Source of the DNA: Gymnothorax reevesii
Lineage: Eukaryota; Chordata; Actinopteri; Anguilliformes; Muraenidae
NCBI GenBank assembly: GCA_029721435.1
Contig: CM056576.1
Coordinates: 66,979,876 to 67,043,875, forward strand
DNA: 64,000 nt
Direction: 5' to 3'
Made by a program: the position numbers and the translations under genes. Of the stretch, positions 33,601 through 47,200 are shown one piece after another. A model generated the notes under the pieces. The model saw only the letters and a list, made by a program, of their open reading frames with translations, did not search any database and was not told where the DNA came from. Within the stretch, counting starts at the first letter, position 1, and every line of letters begins with the position of its first letter.

Positions 33601-36600
33601 GGTCTCGCGGGTCGGGCGGGGCGGGTCAAAATTTAATAACATTTAGCGGGTACGGGCGGGTTGGGCCAAACAGGGGCGACATCTAATTCCCACGAAATTG
33701 CGAATAAAAAGTATAATAGGCTATCGGTCACTTGAGTGCTCTAGACATACAGCCAAGATAATATGCTCTTGTCAAATGATGTAACGCTACCTTAAGCAGG
33801 ATAGAATGCCAATTGTACCTCTCCCTCTTCCTACTCTCAATGTACACGCACTCACTGGTGTGCGGCTTAATCCTCCACGGTTAGACTAAGGATCTAAAGG
33901 TTGAATGATAGCTCATCTTGTAAATTGTCCTGCAGTCAGCTCCAAAATATTATATAGTAGTAGTAATTTTATTGACCAGTGGGTCCAAACAACACATAGA
34001 CAAAACATTTTTTCGCCACTTTACAGTGGAAGGCATATCACGATTCCTATTCAAAAATAAAATCAACTTGTTGAGGTGCTTCCGTTTATTCCGCTATGTG
34101 TTCTCTAACAGCAGAGCGTGTGCTGCCATCGGCAGTAAAGACACTTCTTAGATATACATTTCTTTAACACCATTCTATACACATATCACCCAAACAAATA
34201 GGTAACTTACCATTACTGGAGCATGTATGGGCATAAACTTAGTCTTGATCTAATTAATTACCATACCATGAGACAAAGAATAATGGTGTAAAACTCCATG
34301 GTGGCCAAAGCAGTCCTCTGCGTCTCAGCAACTAGCGCAACAAGCGAGCGAACCTTCAGTTCGGCCTGCCGTGTCCTGGAAGCGCGCCGTAATCGCTGAA
34401 ACCCTGGCACTGTTGACGCGATTTTGTTTTTGCATAGTTTGGGGAAAAAATATGCCTAGGCCTACATTATAAGTTGTGTTGAAAAAATAGCCTAAAAGTC
34501 CCCCCCAAAAAAAACAATCTTGAAATAAAGATATGAGGAATAAAAAATTTCCTCGTAGACAGGATATCGCAACACTGTATGGGAGAGTAGGCGATGGCGC
34601 CAGTTCGCCATTGTCATGTTAATTTTGTTCCGATAAAACAGCCTGTTTGCAATATTTTGCCTGATGCCATTTTGTTTGGTTGCAAAGATCAGAAATCACG
34701 GTAAGGTTCAATAATAGACAGCGCCTAAACTTTGTATTAAGAATTCCAGCCAAAAGCCAAATGTATGTTGTCCGCCACTCAAATTCATAGCGTAACAGAG
34801 GAATTGTTTTTTTCCATTCCTAATCATGTCACACAGATCCAATGTATTTTTTTTCACTTGCCTCCTTTTTGTGTCGGGTCGGGTTGGGTTCAGGTTGAAA
34901 TTCAGAGCGAGTTTTAGCGGGGCAGGTTAGGCGGGTTAGCTGTCACGTTGGGTTGGGTTGGTGCGGGTGTTAAAAAACCTCGACCCGGGCATAACTAGTA
35001 GACAGTTCACTGCTCTCCTCCGAAGCACATGCCTGCCAGCCTGCTGCTTCTTGTACACTCATTGGTTGAATCTTCGCAAGTTCAGAACAAGGGCAGAGGA
35101 TACCCGGACATGAACAGACTTAGAATCTTCCTGAAGAGTGCCCGTCTGGCCAACAGGAGGCGCTTGAGCAACGAACAAAGCTGTTTATTTCCCTTTCGGA
35201 CAGTCCCTTCCCAATTTGAAACCCTGTAGCGCGATGGCCATTTGATTACCAGAATGTTGTTATCCACCTGGAGCACCCTTGAAGTTTGAATCTTATCTCT
35301 TTGACTTCTAATTAACAAAACCAAAATTCTAAAAATAGCAGCTAGATGGCAGCACTAATCCTTATAAAATATGAACATGGTACTTTGTTGAGACAAGATG
35401 CATGTATGCATTCATGTACAGTCAAGAAAATGTTCTTGATACAGTTGTACTTGCTGCCTTTTCATGGCCAGGCTCTTAAAGCACAGATATGAGAGGTGAG
35501 AGTAGAATAACAGTAAGTTGCAGTGACAAATGAGTGAAAACGCAATGTTTTGCCACATTTCATATTTCAGTCCTCTTGTCCATCACTGCACAAGAGCAAG
35601 CAGGAATGTATGCTTCTCTTGGCTAACTTCATACACCTCCTTGTGCTTCCCTTTGGTGTTGTTTGAGAGCTTCAAATCTGGAGCAGTCACAACAACAGAG
35701 GCTGTAGATGGCCGTCAATCACTTTGTAGCCCGGAACCTCTGCTGTAGTCTGAATTTCAGGAAAGCCCCGGATGCTGTGCGCCATTGTTGCAGGTTTTTT
35801 AAATACATGAGTTTTATGCCAAGGAGGGCAGGTTTTCGTTCTTTCCACCTCTGCCAACTTAGTGGAACGTCACCCCTGTTTATGGTCATGAAGAATTAAA
35901 ACCAAATAATAACTGCAAGCAGTGTTATGGCCCTCACCGTCCCGTTCAAGATACTTACAAGTTTCATTTTTCTGGTTGGAAAAAAGTTTGGGGTGGGCTC
36001 CCTTCTGCGTAATTTATTTTGCTTTTTGTCGGGGCGGGGCCAAGTGATTTTTCAATAGTTTTCTTGGAGACTTCAAATAAAAAATAAAAAAAAAACTATT
36101 TGTGGTCGAATAAGCTTAACTTTTTGTTAATGTTCAAGGAGTCAAATTTGCGTTCAAAGCAGGGAAAGGGTGATAATAATAATAATAACCATAATAACGG
36201 AACCATGCGGTTTTATAGTCCCTCACCTGGCTTCGGCCAGGCTCGGGCCTAATTGCTGCCACCATGGAGTTAGTTTGCACCCTTGGTCTGCAGAGCGAGG
36301 TATGTGCAATTATTTGATTGCTCCATTAATGTTAGTGATAATAAACTACCGTGAATGGCGATTTATTTTATTTTTTTTTTGGTTGGGATAATTGTTGGGG
36401 AAAAGGCTTTTTCCTTTTCTCGGCGGCCTCTCTCTTTGGTTGATTGCCCTCAAGATGGCAATATAAATGCAATATCCAAAACTTTTGTTGTATTCGCTGC
36501 ATTTATTTTTTACCATCCTTACCATTCTCACTTTTCTGTGCATCGTGTCTCATAATGCTCTGTAGCTGTGCCCACATTCAGAATTTTGAGTGGATTCTCG

Positions 36601-39600
36601 TGGCTTGTTGCCTCATGAGCCTTGCGAACTGATTTGCGTGAATCAGTGCTGTTTCACGAGCTATATGAGGTCAGAGTTTATGGAGACATATTTTATTTTA
36701 CGTTGTCACTTGTGTGATTAGGAAAACGCCTCAATTTTGTGGTGCAATGTATAATAATGCCATCTGTTTGTTGTTTTACCGGTTAGTCTGAGCAACTGCT
36801 GCTAGTTGGGGAAGGCGAACCGTGGGAAGTTTGGGATGTTGCGCATTTATAGGTGGGTTTTTTTCCAAGGGCCTTTGTTGCTGCTGACAAACTGCAGTTG
36901 GGTTTTACAATATTGGTAACTCAATTCAAAAGAATACGTCCGTATTTTTGGACTGGGTTGTACTTTGTATTAATCAATAAAGTGCGGGGGTCTTTTATGT
37001 GTGAATATAAATTTATATAAGGTTGTTATATTTTATGCGTTTTGTGTAGTTTCACTGTGCGGAATTGAAAAATAAAGAGGTTGTACCCGTCAGAGACTCT
37101 CTTCACTTATTTTGTGAGGCCGAGGGCTGCTACTCTAGGTTCCTTAGATGTAGACCTTGTGGGCCACTGGCTGACAAATGAAAGCTTAAAAGTCCATGGA
37201 TTCCTATAATTTTTTTGTCTCTGAATGGGTAAATGCTGCATTAAAGAAGCCAGTATACCGAACTGAGATGGTTGTTGTAACTGTGAGAGTAAACCATTCT
37301 CTCATCTCAGCTGGCAAGCTTCCTCTCCTCTGTATGATATTATCCTCCACCGCGCGATTAGTGCAAAACGGGGGCTATAGTTTTGGGCTCCTGCCGTCCG
37401 TCCGTACATCTGTCCGTACGGACACATAAAATAGAGGCGGCGGGGGATATTGCCATGTTAGTGGCAGACACTTTTTATTCCTGGAATTAAAAGAAAGGTG
37501 AAAAGGCCTTTTTTGTTTTTTTGGGAGTGTTACTAAATCCCTTCACTGTGCAAATCTAACCAAAGGAAATTTGTGTAAATATGCAAATAAATGTGACCGA
37601 TTGCCTCTTTGAACCTCTTTGTCAATACACCAATGGCTCGTGTTTACACCAGAATGGCTGACTTCCAGTTTAAAATGTCGAGCATAATTGGCAGTGAAAG
37701 CACCTGAAAATGAACGTGAAAGTGATCAATGTACTATGTGTTATAATAATGTACTGATACTAGTATAGTATATAAAGATGGACGACACATCTCCACTTCC
37801 TCGCGCTGTACAAAAATGGAGCTAAAGTATCTTTCATACGGCAGCTGCCATCATGCACATTTGAAGCCAGAGTCTGTGCAGTCGAGATCAGAGAGTTGAG
37901 CTGCAGTATCAAGGACCCGCCCATATGCCCGCCCTACTCAATATTATATCCCCTGAACCTAGAAATGGCGATTACAAACCTTTTGAAAGCCCTTCAAACT
38001 TTTGAAAGCTTGTTTTGAAATGTTTCTACGAGTAGTGCACACGGGCGGAAGTGTCTATTGCAGCACTTATATTTCTAACAGAAAAAGCACGGATAGTGGC
38101 AGATGAGCTCTAATAACTGATTATATTACTACCAGAATTGATATCAAGCTTTTACAAGTATGCACAATGTAGCCTAATTTGTTTCTATATTCAATTTAAT
38201 TGAAATGCGCTGACATTCACATCGTGCACCTATATAACTGACATATTTTAGTTTCGGATCATTTGCTCGTTAGGTCAGGAACCACTGGTTTACAGATTGC
38301 GATGGTTTAATTTCACAGTTATTTTATTGGAGGGAGAACATGATGTACTGAACGTACAAAAGTTTTGAAAGTCTCCACTCTAAAATATTCAATGAAGTTG
38401 TTTTAGTAATACTGGAAATGGAGCTCTAACAAGATGTTCATCTTTTAAATGGGATAGCAATTGGAGAAAAACGTTTGAACTAGTGCAACAATGGATCTAA
38501 GCTATTAAACTAAGCTACCGAGTAATCCACACACTGGCCAATGCCAATTTGATATCAGTTATCTATTGATCTCTACCAACACATTCTCATAAAAATTTCC
38601 ATTTAACATAAATAGTTTAACAGCACGTATCTCAAATTTCATCTTCAGTAACAGTGTCCATGAGCATTCAAACCTTCCTGCAGTGCATATGATGCAACTT
38701 GGTCATGCGACTGAAGTTTCAAAACGGTGTTGCGAACCAGTGTTGATATTGGAAGTGTTGAACATGTTCAAAATGGATCAAACATGACTTTTGAAATTGC
38801 CATCACTACCTGACCCTTTTATGTTGCCCAACTAGCTCAGACTGTAAGCAGTAAACATGGCTTGCTGTTCACAGACAACAGACTAGTTCTGCTTCGACTT
38901 TAGCTTGTTAAAGGGTTTGATGGTTCCAATCTTATCCAAGTACAGTCTTATGATGATAAAATGTTTGATGCTTTCATCGTCGAGGGTGACCCTACTTAAT
39001 CTCAATTTCTTTACGTTGGGTTGCTAGCTATCATTTTGGGTCACTTTTGCCAGCAACACATATTAATTGTAAAGAGCCCTTTGCTCAGTACATAGCATCA
39101 CTGTAAACAGTACCTGCATTATACTCTGCTTAAAGTAAAGAGCATTTTACCACTGATTTCTGTTGCTGTCTATGGAGACCTATTATACAATATAGCTAAA
39201 TGAGCTGGCATGCCATACCTTTCTATAGTAAGGTCTATGACCCTTTTGCCCAAAGTGGTTTTCAGACCCCCACAAGTCCGCCAGCAATGGTACTGTTATC
39301 CGAAAAATTTGTTTGGTGCTGGGAAAGTTCCCAAATATGAGGAATAACCACATTTCCAATAGTAACATTCACTGAACTGAATCCTAGAGACCCCCAAAAA
39401 GTGAAAAATCACTTGTCGCTTCAAAAAAATTAGGATTTTAGGAGCCCTCCTCTCACCCCTCTGACGTCTCATGGTGATTCTGGCTGCAGAATCCTGATAT
39501 ATGGGCCAGAATACATCAGCACATCACATTTCACCTTCCTATCTCTATTAAGTGAGAAGTTATGGTCCATCCAAAATGCTACAAAATGAAAGGACAATTC

Positions 39601-41218
39601 ACATACATCAAAAAGGGGTGCGGCACCCAAATTTGAAGAGGGTGGCATATGAAACCCGTTAAGAGTTATTATTGACACAAAACGTAGGATTCTTTCCTTT
39701 GGCGCCGTGAAGTATTTTTGGATAAAGTTTGAGCAAAATCTGAGAGGCGTCGTGTTTCTGGGTGGCTGAGTCGACATGGAATGGCCCGTTTAAATTATGT
39801 GAAGGAAATTACTTTCGTCGAAGAATGCGGGTTAGGATGGACGGTTTTTTTAAGAGATAAAAAAATACCCTTAATATACAGTAGTTGGCGGCAATACACC
39901 CACAGTTTGTCATCGCCATGACAATAAAGAACGTGCAGAAGAAGAAAAAGAAAGTTTTCATGCCACCCAAGTAAAAACGCACCTTGTGCAACTAATTTGA
40001 TCAATTGATCTCAGCCTGTACCGTTGATTAGTTGTATCAGGTGTGCTTCTGCTCGGCTGGAATGGAAACGTACAGCCTCGGGTGACATTGGATGAGGCAA
40101 CTAATATGGTCGAATAATCAGCATTTTCCTTACTTAGGTGTCTCAAACTCGGGTACAATTAACAATGTAATTATTTCTAAACTAAACAATGCATTCGGGA
40201 ATTATGTCACATCAGCCATCTGAACATGCTGATTATTCAGATTTGCCTCCCCAGATGTTAACTAATGCCGACCGTCGCAAAATGCGTTGGGGTTGTCCGT
40301 AAAGCAGCGTCACGGTCCGCTACTTCAGATTCTGCCTCTGCAGGTTGAAGTGGGCGTGGAGAAAGTTTGTTTTCAACTGTGCAAGAGAAATGGGTTAGCC
40401 ATCGGCCTAATATCCGTAAATGTAATATATTTTCAATCGTATTTACCGTGGGAGGGGTATCTACATGGCTGCGCCTTGTTGCAAGAGTTCAGTGTATTTT
40501 TTAGCTTTCAAACGTGGTCTCTGTGTCACTCCTCGGAACTCCGCAACAGCAGCGCGACCTGCGCTTTGCGGTGGCCGTCTGGGCGAACGGGGTGTCCAGG
40601 AAGGCTGTTGGGCCGTCCGCCCGAGTCCCCTCAGAACGGCTGGTTCTTACAGGCACCCCGTATTTCTGTGTTTCTCCTGCCAGGAATCCATGAGTGAGAG
40701 CCTGCGAACCTGTTATATTTATTTGAATCAGACAAGCCGGAGTTTTGCAGCCGTTATTCAAGCATTAGACGGAGAGTTACGGTAAGTTGGCCTGTAGCAA
40801 CGTTTTCTGTATCTTACTTGCTGAATTGTTTTTAATGGTCGTAACTCGTACGGACTGATTAACGGAGATCATCATTGCCTGACTCAGTTAAAAGGAAAAT
40901 ATATCATGCGTTTTATTCAGTTACCATATAAATATAATCTTATGATGAACTCTTTTTAAAGGCTCAAAGTTACATTTTAGTCATACTTTGGAGTTGACCT
41001 TGGAATAACACTACCAGTACATGAATGTGTTAGCAGTAAATAGCGCCTTATATATTGTAATGCATTAATTAAAAAAAAAAAGTAATTGCGTGCGAAATTA
41101 AGTTTTTGTTTCTGTGTCGTTGAACTTGGTATGTTATTTCTACAATTGGTGTAGTGGAGGTATTGTGCACCCAACTCTTACGCATATTTATAAACCGTTA
41201 GAAAAAGCTCTTCATATC

Positions 41219-41257
<39 letters not shown>

Positions 41258-44200
41258 GGTGGCTGAGGGGACCTAAGAGTTGAGGGGATGATGAGTGGCT
41301 ATCCTGAAGTTTTTGGCTTGTCTTTTTATTTTCCAGGTGCACTAGTTTTGTTATGATAGATGGTATCATTTGGCTGTAAATCTCTGAAAAAGGAAGATCA
41401 CGAATATAATACTCTGGGTTTAATATGCATTTTATATCTGACCCTTAATGATATTGACCTCTCAAACACGCTTTCCAATGGCTCCCTGTTGAATATATGT
41501 CTCAGTCATGCAGTGTGCATCTTCTACCTGGTGCTGCGTGCTCTGGACACTGTAGAGGATGACATGACCATCTCCATGGAGAGGAAGGTCCCCCTGCTGC
41601 ATGAATTCCACAACTTCCTGTATGATCCAGAGTGGAACTTTACAGAGAGTCAAGAGAAGGACCGACAAGTGCTGGAGGACTTCCCCACAGTAAGTGCTCT
41701 CACGCCCTGACCAGAACTGACTTTGAAGATATGCCCATCTACTCAATTTAGGTATTGGTGTTGAGTTACAGCAGTAACTTTTTCTGTCATTCCCCACTTC
41801 GGAGGGGGTTGGGGGACTTACAAGCCCCGCCTGTCTCTCATTGACCCAACAAAATGGAAATGAAATGGGGTATGTTTGAAATTTATTAAAATGACAACAC
41901 GGTGTAAATCAATAAAATCAACTAACAAAAGAAACTAAAAATTCTGTTTACCACCTTGCATCAAATAATGTTGAATTCAAAAACAGAAAAAATAAAAGTG
42001 CAATTGTGTCGTAATTTTGCTTCATTTTGCCAATTTGCAATCAGTGCATTTTTTATTTATTTATTTTTTTAAAGGCAAGAATTCAAAACAAGTAATTCTA
42101 TTGATTCTGTTACATGCATGTCAACTTGTACAGATTGCCTGTAAATTATAAAGAATTCCCCAACAATGCAGATTACATATTTACAAATAAAGTTAAATGG
42201 ATTTTTAATCCCAGCTATGAAGCGTAGCTGGTTAAATCAGCTGTGATGTGTAGCTATTATTGGGATCTTAAGTTCAGTCTGTCAGCGGCAACACAGTAAC
42301 TTCGGAACCATTTTAGAATCAATTTTAAGGCATTGCATGTCTCTAGCTGGAATAAAAAAGAAACTGAGTTCAAGATGGGTATGATATGATGGGTATGAAA
42401 AAAGCTGCTTTGCAGCAGTACAAAATGAATAAATATTCTGAAACTCAGGTTCTTTGATATGCCATTGGACTGCTGTAAATTTGCAGTGGTGCAACATGTT
42501 AGGATTATTAGTGGGATTTTACTTAAATAATTTTAATAATCACAGTCAGATAATATTCATTTTATAATTTTATTTCACGTTGTATGACTTTGCCGAGAAA
42601 CGAAAGTAATTTTCCACAACTCCATCATAGGACCTCTCTGGCCTCAATAGCAGCAACAGTGCTGCTTTTTGCTGTTTTTATATTTTTACATTCTTCATAA
42701 CGGCATAATTAAGACTCTTTCCTCTCAGATTATATTTAATCTAGAAGAATTTTTTCTTGTAAGATTTGATTAATCACACAGCACCCGAGTATGCACGTGC
42801 ATAATTTCAAGTGAACACCTAATCAGTGTAAAACGTCATTTATCCCGTCAAGACGCAGTCCCATTGCCGTGGGTCTTGGTCTGTGCTGGCGGAGCCCCCT
42901 GGTGCCGTGGAGGGCAGATGTCCTACGAATTTTGCTGCTGCGCAGTGTAATGTCATTTTCAAAAACGCTGTCATCCTGAATTGACACGATTGTGGTTTTC
43001 ATAAGAAGGCAATCCTCAGGCTAATTTCTGGTAACTAATTTATATTTTGAATGCCCCGCTGTTCAACAGCACCATTGAAAACTGTTTTGTGACCAAACTA
43101 CACTGTAATCCTATCTGAAATGAATTATTCTGGGATATGCAGAACAGATATAAGGTTTGAAGTAGGTATTTCAAAGTTGAAGGTAGGCAGTAAGGCACTT
43201 TTTGAGCACCAAAGGCATGAGCCCTCTAGTGGGTCTGGGGGCATCGAAAAATTAGAAATTTAGGTGCTTGGAAATGTTACTTTCAGCATATTCCAGTCAG
43301 TATTTGGTCCAAAAGAACAATCAATGCTTAAGCTATGTTTACCATGTTTTCTGTTTAACAACTGTTTTTTAAGCTCCGCTGTGACGATTGACAGTGGAGC
43401 TTTTCTAGTGCTGAGTCGTCCGGCGTCTGTGTGTCCATCCGGCGTCAACTTTTCACTTCAAATTTGAACAGGCCTATCTCAAAAACTGTCTGATAAATTT
43501 CTTTCTAATTTGTTGTGAGCCTTCCTTATGATACTCTGAATATTCACTGTTAAATTCTATTAATATTCAAAATTTAAATTCTACAACCCCAATTCCAAAA
43601 TAGTTGGGACAAAGTGTAAATTGTGAATAAAATCAAAACGCATTGACTTTCGAATCAAACTGGCCAGTATTTTATTTGCAATAGAATAGAGATAAGTAGG
43701 CAAATGTTGAAACTGAGAAATTTACAATTTTATCCACAAAACTGGCGCGTTTTGAATTTGATGGCTGCTACAGGTCTCAAAAAAACTAGGGACAGGTGCC
43801 TGTTTACCATGGTTTAGCATTCCCTCTTCTTTTTAACACAGAGTGGAGGCGTTTGGGCAAGGAGAAAAGTTTCTTGAGTTTAGCCATTGGAATTCGATCC
43901 CACTCTTGCTTAGTACAGGCTTTCAGATGGACCTCAGACCTCAGACCTACCTGCTGGAGAGTTTTTGGTCTCCTTTGACGGACTTTTCGTTTAATTATGC
44001 GCCAAATCTTCTGAATTGGTGAAAGATCAGGACTCAAGCTGGCCAGATCAGCGCACACACTCTTCTACTACGAAGCCATGCTGTTGTAATGGCTGCTGTC
44101 TGTGGTTTTGCATTGCCCTGCTGAAATACACTTGGTCTTCCCTGATGTCATCTGGAGGGGAGCATATGTTGCTCGAAAACCTTTTTATATACCTTTTCAG

Positions 44201-47200
44201 CATTCATTGCGCTTTTTAAAACGTGCAAGTGTCCCACACCATATGCACTAATGCATCCCCATACCATCAGATATGGGTATGGCTTTTGAACTGAACGCTG
44301 ATGACAGAGGGTCTTTTTCCTCTTTAGCCTGGAGGACTCTACGCCCATGATTTTCAACAAGAATGTCAAGTTTGGACTCATCTGACCACAGAACACTTTG
44401 CTACATTTCATTTTAAATGAGCCTTGGCCCACTGAAAATGGCGGCTCTTCTGGATCATGCTCAATAATGCCTTTTTGCATGGAGTTTTAGGTGGCATCTG
44501 TGGATGGGACGGCAGACTGTGTTTACAGGCAGTGGTTTCTTGAAATACTCCTGGGCCCATTTAGTAATGTCAATGACAGAAACATGCCGGTAAGTGATGC
44601 AGTGGCATCTGAGGCCCCAAAGATCACGGGCATCCAGTAAAGGTCTTCAGCCTTGTCCCTTACGCACAGAGATTTTTCCAGTTTCTCTCAATCTTTTGAC
44701 GATGTTATGCACTGTTGAAGATGAGACCTTCAAAGCCTTTGCAATTTGACGTTGAGGAACATTGTTTTTAAAGTATTCCACTATTTTTTTTTTTTTTTTT
44801 TTTTAAAAGATTTTTGGGGGGGGGATTTTTCCTTTTATTTGATAGTTATACAGTGTAGAGAGACAGGATGGCTGGGGAGAGGAATGGGGGAAGACATGCA
44901 GCAAGTGACCCAAGCCGGACTTGAACCCAGGTCGCTGCGGGAAGGACACGGCCTTTATGGAACGCGCACTTAGATGGATGAGCCAATTTGTTATGACGTT
45001 AACGACAGCAAAGGATGACAGACAAAAATTTAAAAACTAAAACACATTTAATTAAACAAAGGCAACTAACAACAAACTACTCTACCGACCAAGATTGATT
45101 AAATACAAAAACAGAAATATTTACAGTCCCTTTGGTGGGTTGCTTGATGATGTCCTAGGTGAGGAAAATGCTGTAACACAGTCAAAAATCCACTAAAAGC
45201 TTCACAGGTCTTAAACAGAATGACAGGTCTGGTCACATGTATCCTTCTCCTTGCAATTTCTCCTACTACTTCATTGTCTCGATTCTCCCCCTTATATATC
45301 TTTTTGCAGACCCCTCCCACCTTTTAGGCTTTTTAAAATTTTTTTCTCTGGGACTTGTCCCAGACATTCCTAAAACATGCCCAAACCTATCTCCAGTCTG
45401 GGCTTAACAAAAAAGGTAAATACTGCCTTCTAGTGGCCTCTATTCACATTACACTTACTCAATGTTCCTTCAGCTGATTCTCTTATATAATAATTGCTTT
45501 TTAAACCCTTTTTTGCCTGTGTCTCAGTTTCAACATTTGAAATGTTATCTATGTTCTATTGTAAATAACATATTGGCTCGTGATCTGAAAGTCATTGCAT
45601 TTTGATTTTATTCACAATTTACACTTCCCAACTATTTCGGAATTGGGGTTGTACGTCCCGGGTGAGAAATTCAGCATTTTGGTCTTTTAGGAAATTGGTG
45701 TTTGTGCCCATTTTACCTGTTCCTATTTCCTGTTCCTATTACCATCATAGTATAGAAAGAATAATCCTAATTAGACCCACTTGATGGCACTGTGTTTAAA
45801 AAAAGAAAAAAAAAGAAAAAAATTGTCTGAAAGCAGAGCAAGAATCAGAAGTGAATCGAGAAGATTGCACGCTTCACAAATTCACAGCAGATGACAGTGA
45901 AAGTTCAGGTTAGAAAAAAATCTAATTAGATTTCATGATGTAGACTTCTTAAGGATTATATTTTTGCTATATATCTGTCACTCATGAAAAGAAAAGTGAC
46001 TGCTCAGTCGAGCTGCCCGATAATGGTAACTAAAACCCTTTTCTCATTGACCTGCGTTGGCCCGCGGAAGTGTGCGGATGAAATGGTTCACAGAGAAGAA
46101 TTGATTCCAAGAACCATGAATTGTTTTGCAGTGCTACGAGACCATTTGCCATCACCGCGAAAATGAAACTTTTCTTTTTTTTTTGCAGATGTCTGAGCTG
46201 GAGCTTTTTAATGCCAATATCGTGTAGACAATGTGTTGCTTTCACAAGAATTTGTGTTGGCTTGCTGTTGAATCCGCGGACTGATTCTAGTTACTTTTCT
46301 CCTGTTGGAGCTGTAACTGCCGGCAACCTTCAGGGCCCTGGCACTTTAGTTTTGTACAAATTTGATCTCGCTTCCAAACTTTTGGCCTGTAGTATCAATT
46401 ATGACTTAACTTTGAACAGGCTATGATGAACAGTCCATTCGTGTCTGACTGGTCGGACATCCTACTTTTGTTTTATTGAAACATCTGACGGTCATGGTCT
46501 GTCAAAGGTCTGTCACTTCTTGCGATTGATAGTCTGACTTGGACAGACAAGTTTATTGAAACAGCCCCCTGGGATCCAATTATGTGAAAATGTCCCTGGC
46601 GTTGTATGACCCTTAGATTCACTCCTGCTCTAGGTTCTGCTCTGCTGCATTGCACGTGGGAAAGGTAAACACGTCTGAGACTCTTGAAATGCATCTTCAC
46701 TTCGACTCAGACGTTTGAAACGGATGTCTTACAATATTTTTGCAGGATGTTTTCAATTGCTTTATTTTAATTGCCTTATAAAAATTAATGGCATATTGAG
46801 AGGAAAATAGACAGTCGAAGATCAGTTAGTAGACTGCTGTTTCGGCCGGGTACCGGCCCATAATGACACCCCTGGATTTCATAGATTCACCTAGCCCATT
46901 GTCGCCACACCAGATCATCATGTTAACGTGATAACTTGAACTGTGTTTAGGGAAATGGCATGAAACTTTGTGTGGCTGAGTTATGAACCTTGTGTGACCC
47001 TAGAACCTTTCCTTTTGCACCGCCACCAGGTCAGACTTAACATTTTCAAGTGCAATATCTCAAACTTTGATAGGAAGCAATTATCATGTCGTGTGTGTTT
47101 CTGGTGTGGAAGGCTCATTATCAATGTTGATCACCTTTATGATTTTTGCTGTCAGGCTAAATTTATAATTTGGAAAAATTGGAATAACTTGACACTTCTT

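Larger units (their letters stand above)
43584..45651 (-). mobile_element. Tc1-like element with SINE and LTR inside
   Basis: The ends 'caaccccaattccaaaatag' and the complement of 'ctatttcggaattggggttg' are flanked by TA at 43582-43583 and 45652-45653. Same family as 4106-7261. Inside lie a reversed SINE (44800-44988) and a solo LTR of the Gmr1-like family (44989-45453). The Tc1 sequence between about 44790 and 45460 has been lost. Confidence 0.92.

Noticed and set aside
40287..40697. Open frame running into FDFT1 exon 2
   Set aside because: Only the part after the acceptor at 40684 matches squalene synthase, and in a different frame. The upstream part is intron.
44985..45457. Target duplication for the Gmr1-like solo LTR
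   Set aside because: Flanking aatt and ctta do not match; the host sequence there has been deleted, so no duplication is claimed.
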